Positions 8,624 to 16,793 of a stretch of DNA of 64,000 nt are shown here, one piece after another (the first letter of the stretch is position 1; the number at the start of each line of letters is the position of its first letter). A program made the position numbers and the translations under genes. The notes under the pieces are model-generated. The model ran no database searches and was not told where the DNA came from. It worked only from the letters and a program-made list of their open reading frames with translations. The stretch comes from Saprospiraceae bacterium (GTDB lineage: Bacteria; Bacteroidota; Bacteroidia; Chitinophagales; Saprospiraceae): contig JADKCF010000012.1 in assembly GCA_016714765.1 (NCBI GenBank), forward strand, positions 62,001 through 126,000, in the 5' to 3' direction.

Positions 8624-9151
8624 ATGACAAAAATTGCATTGATATCTGACAATCACTCCTATTTTGGGGATGAAGTCACCGAACACCTGAAAGACGTGGA
8701 TGAAATCTGGCACGCAGGAGATATTGGTGACCTAAAATCTATTGAACCTTATCGCAAGATGGCTACATTTCGTGCCGTTTATGGTAATATAGATGATCAG
8801 TCAGTCAAAGAACTTTTCGGACTGAATGAAATATTTATGTGCGAAGGCATCAAAGTTTTTATGACACATATAGGTGGTTACCCCGGAAAATACAATGCCA
8901 GGGTGAGTAATATCATAAAGGAAGAAAAGCCCAATTTGTATATCTGTGGTCATTCTCACATCTGTAAAGTCATGCCGGACAGAGTCAATGATTTGCTGCA
9001 CATGAATCCGGGTGCTTATGGCAATCATGGATATCACAGAATGAGGACGATCCTAAAATTTGAAGTCGATAATGGAAAAATCCAAAATCTCAGAGCCGTA
9101 GAACTGGGTTTAAGAGGATTTATCCCTGCTGACGAAAACAATCAAATGTAA
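8624..9151 (+). CDS. YfcE/MJ0936-type metallophosphoesterase
   Basis: About 175 residues. Calcineurin-like metal-binding motifs appear in order: ISDNHSYFGDE (D-x-H), WHAGDIGD (GDxxD-like), VYGNID (GNHD equivalent), THIGGYPGKYN and ICGHSHICK (GHSH), then NPGAYGNHGYH. This is the short bacterial phosphodiesterase family that hydrolyses model phosphodiesters and, in some members, cyclic nucleotides; physiological substrate unknown. The start at 8624 (MTKIALISDNHS) fits both the family N-terminus and the promoter position. It converges with the ArsS-like gene (15-nt gap). Confidence 0.88.
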   Translation: MTKIALISDNHSYFGDEVTEHLKDVDEIWHAGDIGDLKSIEPYRKMATFRAVYGNIDDQSVKELFGLNEIFMCEGIKVFMTHIGGYPGKYNARVSNIIKEEKPNLYICGHSHICKVMPDRVNDLLHMNPGAYGNHGYHRMRTILKFEVDNGKIQNLRAVELGLRGFIPADENNQM

Positions 9152-9166
9152 TCGGTTTACCTTATT

Positions 9167-10222
9167 TCAGGCAATTTCTCCACCACAACTGCTGCCTGCT
9201 CCTGCTGTACAGCCATAACAGTGTTGGTTAAGTACAATATTTCTTTTCATCAATGCATCCAGATCAAAATCATCAACATGTCTGACCGTGGATGCTACTT
9301 TAAGATCCAGCATTTGGTTAAAGTCACAGTCATAGATATATCCCTCCCAACTCACTGATAATGTGTACCTGCACATCAAACCTGATATCGTCTGTGGATT
9401 GAATGCTTCTATAAGCGACGACATATATTCAGAATAATTGCCTGTATCTAGAAGATAATCCAAAAACCTGCTGATAGGTAGATTAGTGATGACAAAAAGA
9501 TGATTGAATGTGATTTGGTATCTGCGGGCTAACTGTAATTTGAACTCATGTTCCAAGGAAGACTGATGACCAGGTAAAAATGCTCCTGAAGGATTGTACA
9601 CAAGATCGAGTATAAGACCACTTCCTTCCACACCATAACCTACTGCATTGAGCTTTTTTAATGCTTGTATACTGTCCTCAAAAACGCCGTCACCTCTCTG
9701 ACTATCAGTACGTGTTTTGGTAAAATATGGAAGTGAGGATATGATATGTACATCATTCTTTGCAAAAAATTCAGGCAAATCATGGTACTTTGGGTTAGAC
9801 ATGATGATGGTAAGATTACATCTGTTCATCACTTTTTTACCCAATTTTCGGCATTCCTCCACAAACCATCGAAAATGTGGGTGCATTTCCGGTGCTCCTC
9901 CAGTGATATCTACTGTAGGTATTTTGTAAGTTTCTAAAATTTCAAGACAACGGGACAAAACGTGTTTATCCATATTCTCCAGTTTCTTATCAGGCCCGGC
10001 ATCCACATGACAATGAGCACACGTCTGATTACAAAGCTTTCCGATATTAATCTGTAAGACTTCAGGAGCGGTAGGTTGTAAAGTACTTCCTATTTTTAAC
10101 GCAAAAGGCTCAAACGTTTCGACATTGAGTTCGTGCCCATTGAGTACTTCCAACTGAAAAAATGTACTTGCCAGCTTATTGCCGGTAGTGCTTAGAGATC
10201 GCGACCTTTGTTTTACACCCAT
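9167..10222 (-). CDS. arsS: ArsS-like radical SAM enzyme (arsenosugar biosynthesis family)
   Basis: 351 residues. The radical SAM cluster motif CNQTCAHC (Cys64, Cys68, Cys71) sits after a 55-residue lead, with VDITGGAPEMHPHF as the GGxP-type SAM-binding segment. The C-terminal half contains GLMCRYTLSV, YDCDFNQMLDL and a Cys-rich tail CYGCTAGAGSSCGGE, the Cys-rich domain (DUF3641) of the ArsS family, which moves the adenosyl group onto methylated arsenic. Its upstream neighbour on the same strand is the AhpD-like protein usually found beside ArsS, which supports the assignment. No arsM or ars operon genes are visible in the window, so the complete pathway cannot be confirmed here. Confidence 0.85.
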   Translation of the reverse strand: MGVKQRSRSLSTTGNKLASTFFQLEVLNGHELNVETFEPFALKIGSTLQPTAPEVLQINIGKLCNQTCAHCHVDAGPDKKLENMDKHVLSRCLEILETYKIPTVDITGGAPEMHPHFRWFVEECRKLGKKVMNRCNLTIIMSNPKYHDLPEFFAKNDVHIISSLPYFTKTRTDSQRGDGVFEDSIQALKKLNAVGYGVEGSGLILDLVYNPSGAFLPGHQSSLEHEFKLQLARRYQITFNHLFVITNLPISRFLDYLLDTGNYSEYMSSLIEAFNPQTISGLMCRYTLSVSWEGYIYDCDFNQMLDLKVASTVRHVDDFDLDALMKRNIVLNQHCYGCTAGAGSSCGGEIA

Positions 10223-10267
10223 TCTAAATGAAGCTTGTTTTGAATATCAGACACAAACAAAAATTAA

Positions 10268-10596
10268 TTACATAAGTTTTGCTTTGATGGTATTCATCAT
10301 TGGTACAGCATTGACCAGTGTGGCACCTCCTTTTATGGCTGCGGCCACGTGTACTGCTTCCATCATTTGCTCTTCATCAGCACCCTCTGAAATACATGCT
10401 GAGGTATATGCATCCATGCAGTAAGGACATTGAACCGTGTGAGCTACAGCCAGTGCAATGAGGTTTTTCTCACGCACAGTAAGTGCCCTTCCTTAAACAC
10501 TTCGCCATACCATTCAAAAAATTTTTTACCCATTTCAGGTTGCAAAATCGACTATGTTACCAAATTTTTAAGATCCTCAGGTTTGAAATAACTCAT
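10268..10596 (-). CDS. AhpD-like carboxymuconolactone decarboxylase family protein, ArsS-associated (frameshifted)
   Basis: The C-terminal 69 residues carry the CMD/AhpD core with the redox pair CPYC and MMEAVHVAAAIKGGATL. Upstream, from an ATG at 10596, the sequence reads MSYFKPEDLKN, then in other frames FGNI, PEMGKKFFEWYGEVFKEG and LTVREKNLIALAVAH. Joining them needs about three single-base corrections between 10480 and 10575, giving about 109 residues, the normal size of the small peroxidase-like protein that accompanies ArsS. It lies 45 nt upstream of arsS on the same strand, so cotranscription is likely. Three breaks in 40 codons are many; real decay cannot be excluded, though the coding pattern is preserved. 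Confidence 0.75.
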
Positions 10597-10695
10597 ATTA
10601 CTTTTTGTTAGGTGATCAATAAGTTTTGCTATTTAAATTAGCGGAACAATAATACATGTTTTTATCTATACACAATTTTAAATAGAGAAAAAAAA

Positions 10696-11496
10696 TTAAA
10701 CAGAAAACTTTGTGAATCTCATTTTGCCTTCCAGAGCCTGTAAGATGAAATTAATTTCCGTGCCATTAACAATCCACATTTCAATCTGATGATGGCGACA
10801 AATCTCTGCGGCATGAATTTTAGTGGTCATGCCTCCTGTACCCAGACCTGATATTTTTTCCTGAACATACTGTTTTATTTCAGCTGGGTCTCTGACTTCT
10901 GTAATGAGTTTGGCATTAGGGTTAACATGCGGATTGTCGTCATACAGACCATCTATATCAGATGCAATAATAAGAAAATCCGCATCTATAATACCAGCCA
11001 CCAAAGCTGAAAGTTTGTCATTATCACCCAGAAGTATCTCTTCTATTGCTACAGTATCATTTTCATTGATTATGGGTATATACTTGTGCTCCAGAAGTTT
11101 GGCGATGGTATTTCTGGTATTCTCTCGAGCGGTAATATCTTCAAAATCCCTGTAAGTAAGCAGGCATTGAGCAACATGGAGTCCAAAACTTTCAAAAATA
11201 TCATCATACAGTTTCATGAGTTTGGGCTGACCGATAGCAGCCATTGCCTGTTTGGAGTCAGCATAATTAGTATGCCCGCTCAAATCTACATATTGCCGTG
11301 CACACGCTATGGCTCCGGACGAAACAATCACTACATCATAATGATCTCTCAGTTTGAGTAATTGTCTAGCTAAGTCTTCGATTTTGGCGTGTGAGACACG
11401 GTTGGTGCCCGCAGTCAGGGTAGATGTACCTATTTTTACGACGAGTTTTTCTTCATCTTTTATTTTCTTATTTGGCCATTTCCAAAAACAAACCAC
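10696..11496 (-). CDS. proB: Glutamate 5-kinase (without PUA domain)
   Basis: Phosphorylates glutamate to gamma-glutamyl phosphate, the first step of proline synthesis. Amino acid kinase fold: LVVKIGTSTLT at the N-terminus, VSSGAIACARQYV, IINENDTVAIEE with GDNDKLSALVA, DIDGLYDDNPH and the nucleotide loop GLGTGGMTTKIHAAEI. At 266 residues it lacks the C-terminal PUA domain of the E. coli enzyme; such short forms are known. The only Met before the kinase core is at 11496, so the 5' end overlaps the 3' end of proA by 37 nt, implying translational coupling. Confidence 0.93.
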   Translation of the reverse strand: MVCFWKWPNKKIKDEEKLVVKIGTSTLTAGTNRVSHAKIEDLARQLLKLRDHYDVVIVSSGAIACARQYVDLSGHTNYADSKQAMAAIGQPKLMKLYDDIFESFGLHVAQCLLTYRDFEDITARENTRNTIAKLLEHKYIPIINENDTVAIEEILLGDNDKLSALVAGIIDADFLIIASDIDGLYDDNPHVNPNAKLITEVRDPAEIKQYVQEKISGLGTGGMTTKIHAAEICRHHQIEMWIVNGTEINFILQALEGKMRFTKFSV

Positions 11497-12641
11497 TTAT
11501 TGGTAACCAGCTGAGATATACCAACAGGACCCCTGAAATGAAGCTTCTGGGTACTGATAGCTATCTCACCTCCTAACCCAAACTGGCTACCATCTGTGAA
11601 TCGGGAGGAAGCATTGTGGTAAACAGCAGCACTATCGACTTTATTCATAAATTGCCCGACAATGTTATCATCTCCGGACACAATAACGGAGGAATGTCCG
11701 CCTGAATATTTGTTGATCATCTCGATAGCTTCTTCCACACAATCTGCCAAAATTAGATGCACTCTTTTTGCCAGGAATTCTTCGTATAAGGTGGATTCCT
11801 CTTGGTCATTCTTTATGTCCTCCGAATAGCAGCAGATATCCTCATTACCAGTACACTCAATTCCGGAAGATGTCAATGCAAATATAAGCCTCTTTATAAG
11901 GTCCGTTTCTGTCGCCAATGACCTGTGGATGATGATTTTATCCAGAGCATTACATACAGATATCCTTTCTTTTCCATCCAGCATAAGCCGTATAGCCATA
12001 TCTGTATCAGCATCAGCATGAAGGTACATGAAATTATTGCCTCTGCCACTGACCATAACTGGGGCATAAGCTTGATTAGTCACAAATTGTATCAGCGCAT
12101 CGCCACCTCTTGGAATAATCAAATCAATCCCAGAAGCTTTATCAGCAATCAAAGCCTGTGTTTCCTGTCGGGTCAAATCCAGATAAGTAACCCAGCTGCT
12201 TTCATAACCATTGTGACGTAATGCCTGATGCCACAATGAAGTAAGAAAAAGGTTTGTCAGCTTTGATTCCTTGCCACCTTTGAGTAAAATTTTATTTCCG
12301 GACATAAATGCCATAGCTGCTGCTTCCACCGTGACATCAGGTCTCGACTCATAAATGATCAGGATTGTTCCAAAAGGTACAGTCGCATTGGATATGTGTA
12401 ATCCGTCCTCACGATGATATTCATACAATACTTTGCCGTCAGGTAGTGGCATCTCTGCTGACTCCAGTAAAGACTTCATCATATTGGCAATCTTGATGTC
12501 ATCGACTTTCAACCGGTCATACAAAGCTTTATCATCTCCGGAATATGCCTCTACGTCCATAGCATTTGCTGATAATATGGCTTGGCTGTTGTCACCTATC
12601 AGTTGAGATAGTTCCTTTAGTACCAGACTGCGATCTGTCAT
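11460..12641 (-). CDS. proA: Glutamate-5-semialdehyde dehydrogenase
   Basis: Reduces gamma-glutamyl phosphate with NADPH to glutamate semialdehyde, which cyclises toward proline. 393 residues with an aldehyde dehydrogenase fold: KILLKGGKESKLTN, LIIPRGGDALIQFV, then GRGNNFMYLHADADTDMA and the catalytic Cys in ERISVCNALDKI (about residue 235), and SSRFTDGSQFGLGGEIAISTQK near the C-terminus. Upstream of proB and overlapping it, so proAB form an operon in the order proA-proB. Confidence 0.95.
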   Translation of the reverse strand: MTDRSLVLKELSQLIGDNSQAILSANAMDVEAYSGDDKALYDRLKVDDIKIANMMKSLLESAEMPLPDGKVLYEYHREDGLHISNATVPFGTILIIYESRPDVTVEAAAMAFMSGNKILLKGGKESKLTNLFLTSLWHQALRHNGYESSWVTYLDLTRQETQALIADKASGIDLIIPRGGDALIQFVTNQAYAPVMVSGRGNNFMYLHADADTDMAIRLMLDGKERISVCNALDKIIIHRSLATETDLIKRLIFALTSSGIECTGNEDICCYSEDIKNDQEESTLYEEFLAKRVHLILADCVEEAIEMINKYSGGHSSVIVSGDDNIVGQFMNKVDSAAVYHNASSRFTDGSQFGLGGEIAISTQKLHFRGPVGISQLVTNKWFVFGNGQIRK

Positions 12642-12779
12642 AATTTGCTTTTTTGAAAGATAAACTGTACTAGATTACCAAACAAAATTACGTAAAAACC
12701 CAAATAGCTTGTGATTCAAAATAAAATTTTCAAGCATGATTAGATCATGATAAAGATGTTCCTTTAGCCTGGCAAGATT

Positions 12780-13475
12780 TTATGAAAGCTTATTTTTCGC
12801 AATTTCTTCCAGATAATCCAATTGTAACTGCTGAATTTCGATGAGTCTTTGATTTTGATGTACAATCATGTGGTCGAGTTTTTCGTGTAGAAGCCTAATC
12901 TCTAGTTCTGCTTTGAGGTTGATCTTATAATCATGTTCGCTTCTTGATCTGTCTTTTTGTTCCTGCCTGTTTTGGCTCATCATGATGATTGGCGCCTGAA
13001 TTGCGGCAAGACATGAAAGTATTAAATTAAGCAAAATAAATGGATAAGGATCAAATGGTTTTTCCATAAGAGCAATGACATTAACGGCAATCCAAAGCAA
13101 AATAAAAGTAAAGAAAATAATGATAAAACTCCAACTCCCACCGAATTCAGCAATTTTATCTGCCATTTTTTGCCCCAAGGTCAAATTTAAATCAAAAATT
13201 TTATCTGTATTTTCTGATAGTAGCTGATTGGAATGTATTGCTTCTACAACATCTTTTTCCAGCTTGTTTATTTCTTTGGTTTCCTTCTTGACCAGCTCTT
13301 CGATATAAAGTTTTCTATACTTATTGAGTTCCTCATGACTAATAAAATTTTTTTGTGAAAAATCAGGGTAATCTTTTAATAACAAATTCAATACCTGAGG
13401 GCGGATATCTTTAAAAGAAACCAAGTCGCTTCTGTCGTATTCCCTTTTATTGATATAACAAATATTTGTCAGCAT
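12780..13475 (-). CDS. DUF1003 membrane protein
   Basis: 231 residues. A soluble N-terminal half rich in charged residues precedes two membrane helices (SWSFIIIFFTFILLWIAVNV and FILLNLILSCLAAIQAPIIM) and a coiled-coil-like C-terminus. The central motif MADKIAEFGGSWSFI, then PFDPYPFILLNLILS and the tail MMSQNRQEQKDR, are the DUF1003 signature. The family is widespread and of unknown function. Intact, monocistronic in appearance. Confidence 0.88.
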   Translation of the reverse strand: MLTNICYINKREYDRSDLVSFKDIRPQVLNLLLKDYPDFSQKNFISHEELNKYRKLYIEELVKKETKEINKLEKDVVEAIHSNQLLSENTDKIFDLNLTLGQKMADKIAEFGGSWSFIIIFFTFILLWIAVNVIALMEKPFDPYPFILLNLILSCLAAIQAPIIMMSQNRQEQKDRSRSEHDYKINLKAELEIRLLHEKLDHMIVHQNQRLIEIQQLQLDYLEEIAKNKLS

Positions 13476-13589
13476 GTATACCTATTTTTAATCAAGGGTT
13501 GAAAATACGGAAATCGCTAATAAAAAGCAAGAAAATGATCTAAACATCTAATATTTAGTAGATTTAAACATTATTATGAATTAAAATAT

Positions 13590-13597
13590 TAATTTTG
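13590..13597 (+). promoter_or_regulatory. -7 promoter element of the TonB receptor gene
   Basis: TAATTTTG matches TAnnTTTG, 35 nt before the GTG start at 13633. Confidence 0.45.
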
Positions 13598-13632
13598 CGA
13601 TCAAATTTGATTTAGTCTAAATTAATAAATAG

Positions 13633-15855
13633 GTGAAGGCTCATTTACTCATTTTATGTCTTTTTTGCCGATTATCCATAATATCAGCTCAGATTTCAGG
13701 TACAGTGACATCCGAAAGCGGAGAGCCGCTTTCATTTGCCACGATATTCATTTTGGATACTTCCACCGGGACGACGGCAGATATGGATGGTGAATTCAAA
13801 ATACCATATACGAGTAGAAAGGCAATAGTCATTGCATCCTACATAGGTTATGAAACAGACACCATGTCATGGGAGCTCGGAAAAACCATACAATTCAGGT
13901 TAAAATCGTCATCGGCCATATTAGACGAAGTGGTTGTTTCTGGCACTATGAAAGAAGTGACAATAATGAACAGCCCTATTCCAATAGAGGTTTATACTCC
14001 AGTTTTTTTCAGACGCAACCCTACCCCAAATCTTTTTACTGCACTGGAAAATGTCAATGGTGTCAGACCCCAACTCAACTGTAATGTATGTAACACAGGT
14101 GATATTCATATCAACGGCATGGAAGGTCCATATACGATGGTGATGATCGATGGCATGCCTATTGTATCTGCACTGTCCACGGTATATGGTCTAATGGGTA
14201 TCCCCAACAGTATGGTGCAGAGAATCGAAGTAGTGAAAGGTCCTGCATCCACACTGTATGGTTCAGAAGCCGTGGGTGGCCTGATCAATGTCATCACCAA
14301 AAATCCTGAACAAGCAAGCAAACTCTCGATGGACATCAATGTCACTAATTATCAGGACTTTAATGTGGATATTGGCACCCGGATAAAACTGGGAAAAGCC
14401 ACGTCCATGCTGAGTGCCAATGTGTTTCATTTTGATAAACTGTGGGATATTAATGGGGATAATTTTACTGATATCACCCTTCAGAAACGGGTATCTCTGT
14501 TTAACAAATGGAATTTCAGGAGAAAAGAAAATCGTACTGCGTCCATGGCGGTAAGGTACGTATGGGAAGATAGATGGGGAGGAGAATTACAGTGGACACC
14601 TGCATTCAGAGGCGGAGACAGCATATACGGAGAGAGTATCCGCACCAACAGAATAGAGCTTATCGGTAATTACCAGCTTCCCACAAAAGAAAAACTTGTT
14701 TTTTCCTATTCTTACAATTTACACGATCAAAACTCGGTATATGGCAAAACCGAATACCTTGCCAAACAACAGATTGGCTTCAGTCAGCTTACGTGGGATA
14801 AATCAATAAAAAGTCATGACCTCCTTGCGGGAATAGCATTCCGTTTTACATACTATGACGATAATACGCCAGTTACTGCAGAAGTCGGAGATAAAAACAA
14901 ACCGTCTAAGGTTTATCTTCCGGGTATATTTATTCAGGATGAGATATCATTGTCAAAACGGCAAAAATTACTATGTGGCTTAAGATATGATTACAATTCA
15001 GATCATGGAAATATCCTTACACCAAGATTAAATTACAAATGGACTCCAAATGAAAACAATACATTTCGCATGGGTTTTGGAAACGGATTCAGGGTGGCAA
15101 ATGTATTCAGTGAGGACCATGCAGCACTAACCGGTGCAAGAGAGGTCATCATTGCCTCCAACTTAAAACCTGAAAAATCTTACAATTTTAATATCAACCA
15201 TACTATCAGGCTTTTCCCCTCCTTTGGTTATTTAACATTAGACGGCAGTCTTTTTTATACTTATTTTACCAACAGGATTGTTGCTGATTTATTTACCGAT
15301 GCCAACAAGGTTATTTTTGACAATCTTAATGGGCACAGCGTATCCCGTGGTGGCACACTCAATACGCAGTTCAATTTTACAAATGGTTTCAAAATAATGG
15401 CCGGCGGAACATGGATGGATGTGTTTATCCGTGAACAGGATAACGTGTCAGGATCGACGACAAAAATAAACCAAATCCAGACCCCTGGTTTTACAGGTAC
15501 ATGGACAATAAGTTATACATTTGTGAAGTCAGATATCACCCTGGATTATACAGGAAATGTCACAGGTCCAATGCGACTACCTGTGGTTCCCAATGATTAC
15601 AGACCAGAATACTCACCCTGGTTCAGTATTCAAAACATACAGGTAACCAAGCGCTTTAAAAAAGGTGTTGAAGTATACGGAGGACTAAAAAATTTATTGA
15701 ATTTCATCCCGAACGACCCAATATTGCGGGCTTATGACCCCTTCGATAAAAAAATAGAAATAAACAATCCTTTTGGATACACATTCGACCCGACATATAA
15801 CTTTGCTCCTATGCAAGGAGTACGCGGATTTGCAGGAGTCAGGATTGATTTGTGA
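13633..15855 (+). CDS. TonB-dependent outer-membrane receptor with carboxypeptidase-like N-terminal domain
   Basis: 740 residues from a GTG start. Signal peptide to about residue 19, then a CarboxypepD_reg-like domain (ISGTVTSESGEPLSFATIFI...GYETDT) and a TonB box-like region ILDEVVVSGT. The plug domain contains QLNCNVCNTGDIHINGMEG, a Cys-containing motif also seen in a Bacteroidota receptor subgroup, and RIEVVKGPASTLYGSEAVGG. The remainder is the 22-strand barrel, ending in a beta-strand with a hydrophobic terminus (GFAGVRIDL). It is a single receptor with no SusD partner, more like siderophore, heme or metal receptors than a glycan SusC, but the ligand is not identifiable. A real start further upstream is unlikely because of the promoter at 13590. 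Confidence 0.9.
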   Translation: MKAHLLILCLFCRLSIISAQISGTVTSESGEPLSFATIFILDTSTGTTADMDGEFKIPYTSRKAIVIASYIGYETDTMSWELGKTIQFRLKSSSAILDEVVVSGTMKEVTIMNSPIPIEVYTPVFFRRNPTPNLFTALENVNGVRPQLNCNVCNTGDIHINGMEGPYTMVMIDGMPIVSALSTVYGLMGIPNSMVQRIEVVKGPASTLYGSEAVGGLINVITKNPEQASKLSMDINVTNYQDFNVDIGTRIKLGKATSMLSANVFHFDKLWDINGDNFTDITLQKRVSLFNKWNFRRKENRTASMAVRYVWEDRWGGELQWTPAFRGGDSIYGESIRTNRIELIGNYQLPTKEKLVFSYSYNLHDQNSVYGKTEYLAKQQIGFSQLTWDKSIKSHDLLAGIAFRFTYYDDNTPVTAEVGDKNKPSKVYLPGIFIQDEISLSKRQKLLCGLRYDYNSDHGNILTPRLNYKWTPNENNTFRMGFGNGFRVANVFSEDHAALTGAREVIIASNLKPEKSYNFNINHTIRLFPSFGYLTLDGSLFYTYFTNRIVADLFTDANKVIFDNLNGHSVSRGGTLNTQFNFTNGFKIMAGGTWMDVFIREQDNVSGSTTKINQIQTPGFTGTWTISYTFVKSDITLDYTGNVTGPMRLPVVPNDYRPEYSPWFSIQNIQVTKRFKKGVEVYGGLKNLLNFIPNDPILRAYDPFDKKIEINNPFGYTFDPTYNFAPMQGVRGFAGVRIDL

Positions 15856-16776
15856 AAAATAATCTTTTCGGATTAAGTTTTCACTTGTTTTTTTCCACCA
15901 AAAAGCCAGCACCATTGCAGATATCAGATGCCAGACACTCCACCAGGCTGCAATCAGAGCCATACCTCCGGCCCCTTTGAAGTAATTAAAAATAAGAATA
16001 AGGGCAAGACCTGAATTCTGAATACCTGTTTCGATAGATACAGATTGAGCATCAGCTTTCGGGAGTTTCATGATGTTTCGGGTCCAGCCATAGCCTACCA
16101 AAAGTGCAAGACAGTTATGAATTAAAACAATAAAAAAAACTATCCCCAGGTAATTTTTAATATTTTCAAGATTGCCTGCCACAGCAGCTACGACAAAACC
16201 GATGAAAATAATGAAACTCAGTTTTTTAACTGGTTTTTTTATTTTGTCTGTAAAACCCGGTAAATATTGATTAAAAACAAACCCAATAATGAGAGGTATG
16301 ATAATTAGCTGCCCAATGGTACCAATCATATTCGTAAAACTGATATCAAAGTCTATAGAACTGTTTGCACTGTCCGGAATCCAGTTTCGGAGCAAAGCGA
16401 AAATGAAAGGGGTAGAAAAAGCACAAAGTAAGGTGGATATCATGGTTAGTATAACTGATAAAGCTACATTGGCACCTGCAAGATGTACAGCATAGTTGGA
16501 CACGTTTCCCCCTGGACAGGATGCAATCAGTATCATACCCAATGCAAGACTATACTCAGGGCGAATTATCCACACCAAAGCCAAAGTAAGTAAAGGTAAT
16601 AATATCATTTGAGAAATCAGTCCTGTCCACACCCCTTTAGGATTTTTCAATACATACGCAAAATCTTTGATACTGAGATCCAAAGCAACTCCAAACATAA
16701 GAATGCCTAAACAGATGTTCAGTATCAGGACCTGATCCTGATTAAAGTTTACTTGTATGGCATCCAGATTCTCCAT
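15694..16776 (-). CDS. Bile acid:sodium symporter family protein (BASS/SBF)
   Basis: About ten hydrophobic helices, with the SBF signatures GVALDLS near residue 30, ASCPGGNVSNYAVHLAGANVALSV and ETGIQNSGLALIL. Family members move organic anions with Na+; the substrate is unknown. The open frame continues to 15694 and overlaps the conserved end of the TonB receptor by 162 nt. This tail (after residue about 300) has no family character. In the seven-T run at 15888-15894, removing one base gives WWKKQVKT followed by a stop at 15873, so the true gene is probably 15873-16776 and the overlap an artefact. Confidence 0.88.
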   Translation of the reverse strand: MENLDAIQVNFNQDQVLILNICLGILMFGVALDLSIKDFAYVLKNPKGVWTGLISQMILLPLLTLALVWIIRPEYSLALGMILIASCPGGNVSNYAVHLAGANVALSVILTMISTLLCAFSTPFIFALLRNWIPDSANSSIDFDISFTNMIGTIGQLIIIPLIIGFVFNQYLPGFTDKIKKPVKKLSFIIFIGFVVAAVAGNLENIKNYLGIVFFIVLIHNCLALLVGYGWTRNIMKLPKADAQSVSIETGIQNSGLALILIFNYFKGAGGMALIAAWWSVWHLISAMVLAFWWKKTSENLIRKDYFSQINPDSCKSAYSLHRSKVICRVECVSKRIVYFYFFIEGVISPQYWVVRDEIQ

Positions 16777-16793
16777 GATTTACTTGCGTAAGA

